The notes below the pieces were generated by a model, which had not been told where the DNA came from, did no database searches, and saw only the letters and a program-made list of their open reading frames with translations. The position numbers were made by a program, and so were the translations under genes. This document shows positions 5,530-7,610 of a DNA stretch of 7,610 bases, piece after piece. The DNA lies in NCBI GenBank assembly GCA_019242065.1, contig JAFAWJ010000813.1:1-7610 (forward strand). Reading direction: 5' to 3'. Numbering within the stretch: the stretch's first letter is position 1; every line of letters begins with the position of its first letter. Source of the stretch: Chloroflexota bacterium (GTDB taxonomy: Bacteria; Chloroflexota; UBA6077; CF-72).

Positions 5530-6748
5530 CCACGCTTCAACCCACGTACCGCCGAGTGGACCCGAGGCCCGACTGATCCTGTATGTGGGCAAGGGCGGAG
5601 TTGGCAAGACAACGCTGGCAGCGGCGACGGCCGTACGCTCGGCGGAGCTTGGCCACCGCACGTTGGTGGTCAGTACCGACCTGGCCCACAGTCTGGGGGA
5701 TGTCCTGGACGCGCCTCTGGACGGCGAGCCTCGCGAGCTAACACCCGGCCTCTTCGCCCAGGAGATCAACATCCTGGAGGAAATCCGACGGAGCTGGGGC
5801 AAGGTCCAGGACCAACTCGCGGAGTTCTTGCGCAATGAGGGCATGTCGGCCATCCAGGCCGACGAGGTAGCCGTCTTGCCGGGCATGGAGGAGGTTGCGG
5901 CGCTCGTCCAGATTGAGCGTCAGGGTCGCCTTGGCAAGTACGACTGCATCGTGATCGACGCCGCGCCGACCGGTGAAACGATGCGGCTACTGAGTCTGCC
6001 GGAGTCCTTCCAGTGGTACGCCGTGCGCATTCGCGATTGGCGTGGCCGACTGGGGCGCATGGCTGGGCCGCTGTTCAACAACTTGTTGCCAGACCTGAGC
6101 GCGGTCGACGTCATGTCGCGACTCGCCGCGCGTGTGAAGGCGCTGCGGGAAGTGCTCATCGATCCGCAGCGCAGTACGTATCGCATCGTGCTCACGCCAG
6201 ACCGTGCCGTGCTGCGTGAAGCTCAACGAGCTGAGACCTACCTGAACATGTTCCAGTACCCGGTCGATTCGGTCTTCGTCAACCGTATTCTGCCTCCGCC
6301 CGAAATTCCGGGGACGTACCTGGATAGTCTGATCGCCGGGCAGGCCACAATCATGTCCGACATTCGTAACGCTTTTGCCGCGCTGCCCGTGTGGGAAGTG
6401 AGCCTGACCAGCGAAGAGCCGATTGGTTTGAGTCGTCTCTCGTTACTCGCCGGCCTCGTATTCGGTGGTCGCGACCCGATCGAGGTGATGCACGTCGGGC
6501 CTAGCCTGACCATCGAGCGCCGCGGCGAGGCATACGTGATGTCGATCCCGTTGCCGAACGTCGAGACCGACAAGCTCGACCTCACCCGACACGGCGATCA
6601 GTTGTACGTGAACGTCGGCAACTTCAGGCGCGCCGTCACCCTGCCCCTTGCGCTGGCCGATCTCAAGCCAGGCATCGCCAGAATGCAGCACGGCAACCTC
6701 GAAATTCCGTTCGAGGCACGCGCGCGGACACCCACGGCGGTAGAGTGA
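5519..6748 (+). CDS. ArsA/GET3-family ATPase with C-terminal HSP20-like domain
   Basis: From GTG 5519 (GGAG at 5511-5514 just before it) the product has 409 residues; an ATG at 5447 in the same frame would overlap copy B by 83 nt and lacks a ribosome binding site. The deviant P-loop GKGGVGKTT (24-32) carries the family's signature Lys25. Switch I reads STDLAHSLGD (52-61) and keeps the Asp equivalent to yeast Get3 D57, but the usual DPAH Pro is Leu. Switch II is DAAPTGETMRLLSLPE (147-162). The segment VLTPDRAVLREAQRAETYLNMF followed by DSVFVNRILP is typical of ArsA/GET3. There is a single ATPase half, unlike duplicated ArsA pumps, and no CxxC. Residues about 325-400 (SLTIERRGEAYVMSIPLP, then LYVNVGNFRRAVTLP) resemble the small-heat-shock-like domain fused to some ArsA ATPases. 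It acts in the cytosol, probably as a targeting or assembly ATPase for the membrane proteins beside it. Arsenite transport is unlikely: no arsB, arsR or metal-binding Cys is seen. Confidence 0.88.
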   Translation: MQTDHASTHVPPSGPEARLILYVGKGGVGKTTLAAATAVRSAELGHRTLVVSTDLAHSLGDVLDAPLDGEPRELTPGLFAQEINILEEIRRSWGKVQDQLAEFLRNEGMSAIQADEVAVLPGMEEVAALVQIERQGRLGKYDCIVIDAAPTGETMRLLSLPESFQWYAVRIRDWRGRLGRMAGPLFNNLLPDLSAVDVMSRLAARVKALREVLIDPQRSTYRIVLTPDRAVLREAQRAETYLNMFQYPVDSVFVNRILPPPEIPGTYLDSLIAGQATIMSDIRNAFAALPVWEVSLTSEEPIGLSRLSLLAGLVFGGRDPIEVMHVGPSLTIERRGEAYVMSIPLPNVETDKLDLTRHGDQLYVNVGNFRRAVTLPLALADLKPGIARMQHGNLEIPFEARARTPTAVE

Positions 6749-6752
6749 GGGT

Positions 6753-6760
6753 GAAGGGAG
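6753..6760 (+). promoter_or_regulatory. Ribosome binding site of DUF5132-like copy 3
   Basis: GAAGGGAG lies in the 18-bp gap after the ArsA/GET3-like stop and six bases before ATG 6767. It supports that start and independent initiation in the same operon. Confidence 0.6.
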
Positions 6761-6766
6761 CCCAAC

Positions 6767-7021
6767 ATGGAAGAGATCCTCAGTTTGTTCGGCTTCAGCC
6801 TTGGGGCCAGCGTCGGCATTGGCGCGGTACGCGCGGTCACAGATGGAACGCGGCCACTGGTACGTGAGATGTTCAAGGCTGGTATTCGTGCCTGGGACTC
6901 TGTGTCCAGCAACTCGACGAGCGTCCACGATGAGATCATCCTCCCGGAGTCGGCCAGCCAAGCTCGGCGCGGCGGTCGTCGGCGCAGCCAACCCGAAAAG
7001 ATCATCATTGCGCACGACTAG
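6767..7021 (+). CDS. DUF5132-like small membrane protein (copy 3, divergent)
   Basis: The product has 84 residues and begins MEEILSLFGF, like MEEF of copy 1. Residues about 5-25 (LSLFGFSLGASVGIGAVRAVT) form the Gly-rich membrane helix. The shared turn follows as DGTRPLVREMFKAGIRAWD. After residue 45 it departs from copies 1 and 2: the acidic amphipathic helix is replaced by a Ser-rich stretch, then a strongly basic segment, QARRGGRRRSQPEK (65-78), and a closing IIIAHD. The change from an acidic to a basic tail suggests a different partner, for example acidic phospholipid, nucleic acid or polyphosphate; this is inference. It is the last gene of the plus-strand operon, 18 bp after the ArsA/GET3-like gene. 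Family assignment rests on the N-terminal half only. Confidence 0.7.
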   Translation: MEEILSLFGFSLGASVGIGAVRAVTDGTRPLVREMFKAGIRAWDSVSSNSTSVHDEIILPESASQARRGGRRRSQPEKIIIAHD

Positions 7022-7053
7022 GTTAGGTCGCATTTCTAAGTATCGTTCAAGGT

Positions 7054-7605
7054 ATGAAGATCGCAACGGTTGGTAGAGGCAACATTGGCGGTGGGCTTGG
7101 CAAGCTGTGGGCGAAAGCAGGACACGAGGTGACGGCGATTGGGCGAGACGGCGGCGATGTGTCCGGCGCCGACGTAGTGTTGATCGCCGTTCCTGGAGAA
7201 GCAGTTGGCGCGGCGCTCGCTAGCATCCAGGGTCTTGCGGGCAAGACCGTGATCGACGCATCCAACCTCATCGGTGCGGAGCCACCCACCGGGTTCGGGT
7301 CGAATGCCGAGTTCATCAAGTCGCACACTGGTGGACCCACGGCGAAGGCATTCAACCTCAACTTCGCCGCCTTATTCGACAGCCTCCGGTCCACCAAAGA
7401 GCGGCCCGGGAACCTGTGGTGCGGAGACGCGGACGCACGCGACGTGACCGAACAGCTCATCCGCGACGCGGGGTACGACCCCATCTACGCGGGTGGTATC
7501 GAAAACGCCGGAGTTCAAGAGCAGTTCCTGAAGCTGATGTTCGCGATCAATCGCGGCGGGCTCGGGCCGTTCTTCTATCGGATGGCACCCTCAGATCAGT
7601 TCTAG
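7054..7605 (+). CDS. NADPH-dependent F420 reductase-like Rossmann oxidoreductase
   Basis: The product has 183 residues and is complete, ending in TAG at 7603-7605. The N-terminal dinucleotide fold MKIATVGRGNIGGGLGKLW contains GxGNxGG (7-13); AGHEVTAIGRD (22-32) gives the end of beta-2, with Arg31 suiting NADP(H). DVVLIAVPGEAV and GKTVIDASNLIG are the next strands, and KAFNLNFAALFDS matches the AFN motif of the F420:NADP oxidoreductase family. C-terminal helices (QEQFLKLMFAINRGGLGPFFYRM) complete the domain. Family members transfer hydride between NADPH and F420 or use other substrates, so the exact reaction is not determined. The ribosome binding site is weak (AAGG at 7049-7052, one base before the ATG). 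It follows the cluster by 32 bp on the same strand but shows no link to metal or membrane functions, so it is probably a flanking gene. Confidence 0.8.
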   Translation: MKIATVGRGNIGGGLGKLWAKAGHEVTAIGRDGGDVSGADVVLIAVPGEAVGAALASIQGLAGKTVIDASNLIGAEPPTGFGSNAEFIKSHTGGPTAKAFNLNFAALFDSLRSTKERPGNLWCGDADARDVTEQLIRDAGYDPIYAGGIENAGVQEQFLKLMFAINRGGLGPFFYRMAPSDQF

Positions 7606-7610
7606 GGGCA

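Noticed and set aside
4339..5886. A 515-codon open frame on the minus strand
   Set aside because: Only its last 91 codons (4614 to 4339) are a real gene. The rest runs antisense to the DUF5132-like, HMA_2-like and ArsA/GET3-like genes and shows no recognisable domain; long antisense frames are expected in high-GC DNA.
5519..6748. Arsenite pump ATPase (arsA of an ars operon)
   Set aside because: It is a single-domain GET3-like protein without arsenic-binding Cys and with no arsB, arsD or arsR nearby. The neighbours point to membrane-protein handling.
6443..7066. A 207-codon open frame on the minus strand
   Set aside because: It is antisense to the end of the ArsA/GET3-like gene and to DUF5132-like copy 3, both well supported by motifs and ribosome binding sites.
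1..7610. CRISPR array, tRNA, rRNA or insertion sequence
   Set aside because: I saw no regularly spaced direct repeats, no cloverleaf-like gene with conserved tRNA boxes, no rRNA segment, and no transposase or terminal inverted repeats.

Overview
The window is high-GC DNA with tightly packed genes, GTG as well as ATG starts, and strong G/C preference at third codon positions. A glycogen-debranching-enzyme relic, an F420/NADP-oxidoreductase-like gene and the metal/membrane cluster described below would fit Chloroflexota or Actinomycetota. No rRNA or species marker is present, so this placement is inference.

Layout. (1) 1-343: a broken 5' fragment of a glycogen debranching enzyme (GDE N-terminal domain), cut off at the left edge, probably frameshifted near base 24 and stopped far too early. 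(2) 432-713: a small two-helix membrane protein. (3) 748-1503: HMA_2-like protein A, with a GRxRxR N-terminal domain and a C-terminal membrane hairpin. A 9-bp inverted repeat follows it, then an unrecognised gene (1659-2177) whose 5' end may be frameshifted. (4) Minus strand, 4614 down to 2189: a DUF5132-like small protein, overlapped by 4 nt by a P-type ATPase with its own GRxRxR domain. (5) A 75-bp divergent control region (4615-4689). (6) Plus strand, 4690-7021: DUF5132-like copy 2, HMA_2-like protein B, an ArsA/GET3-type ATPase with a small-heat-shock-like C-terminal domain, and DUF5132-like copy 3. (7) 7054-7605: a Rossmann-fold oxidoreductase of the F420-dependent NADP reductase family.

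The core of the window (about 748-7021) reads as one system built from repeated parts: three GRxRxR/HMA_2-like domains (one fused to the pump), three small Gly-rich membrane proteins, one P-type ATPase and one ArsA/GET3 ATPase. The genes form two head-to-head operons with overlapping or abutting reading frames. None of the three HMA_2-like domains has a CxxC metal site, and the pump lacks CPC (and any Cys) at the usual membrane metal site. A classical copper/zinc efflux operon is therefore unlikely. The composition recalls ferrosome (fez) loci, in which a P1B-6-type ATPase works with small membrane proteins to build an iron compartment. That comparison is from memory and is a hypothesis. The GET3-like ATPase next to proteins with C-terminal membrane anchors also suggests a dedicated membrane-insertion or assembly factor.
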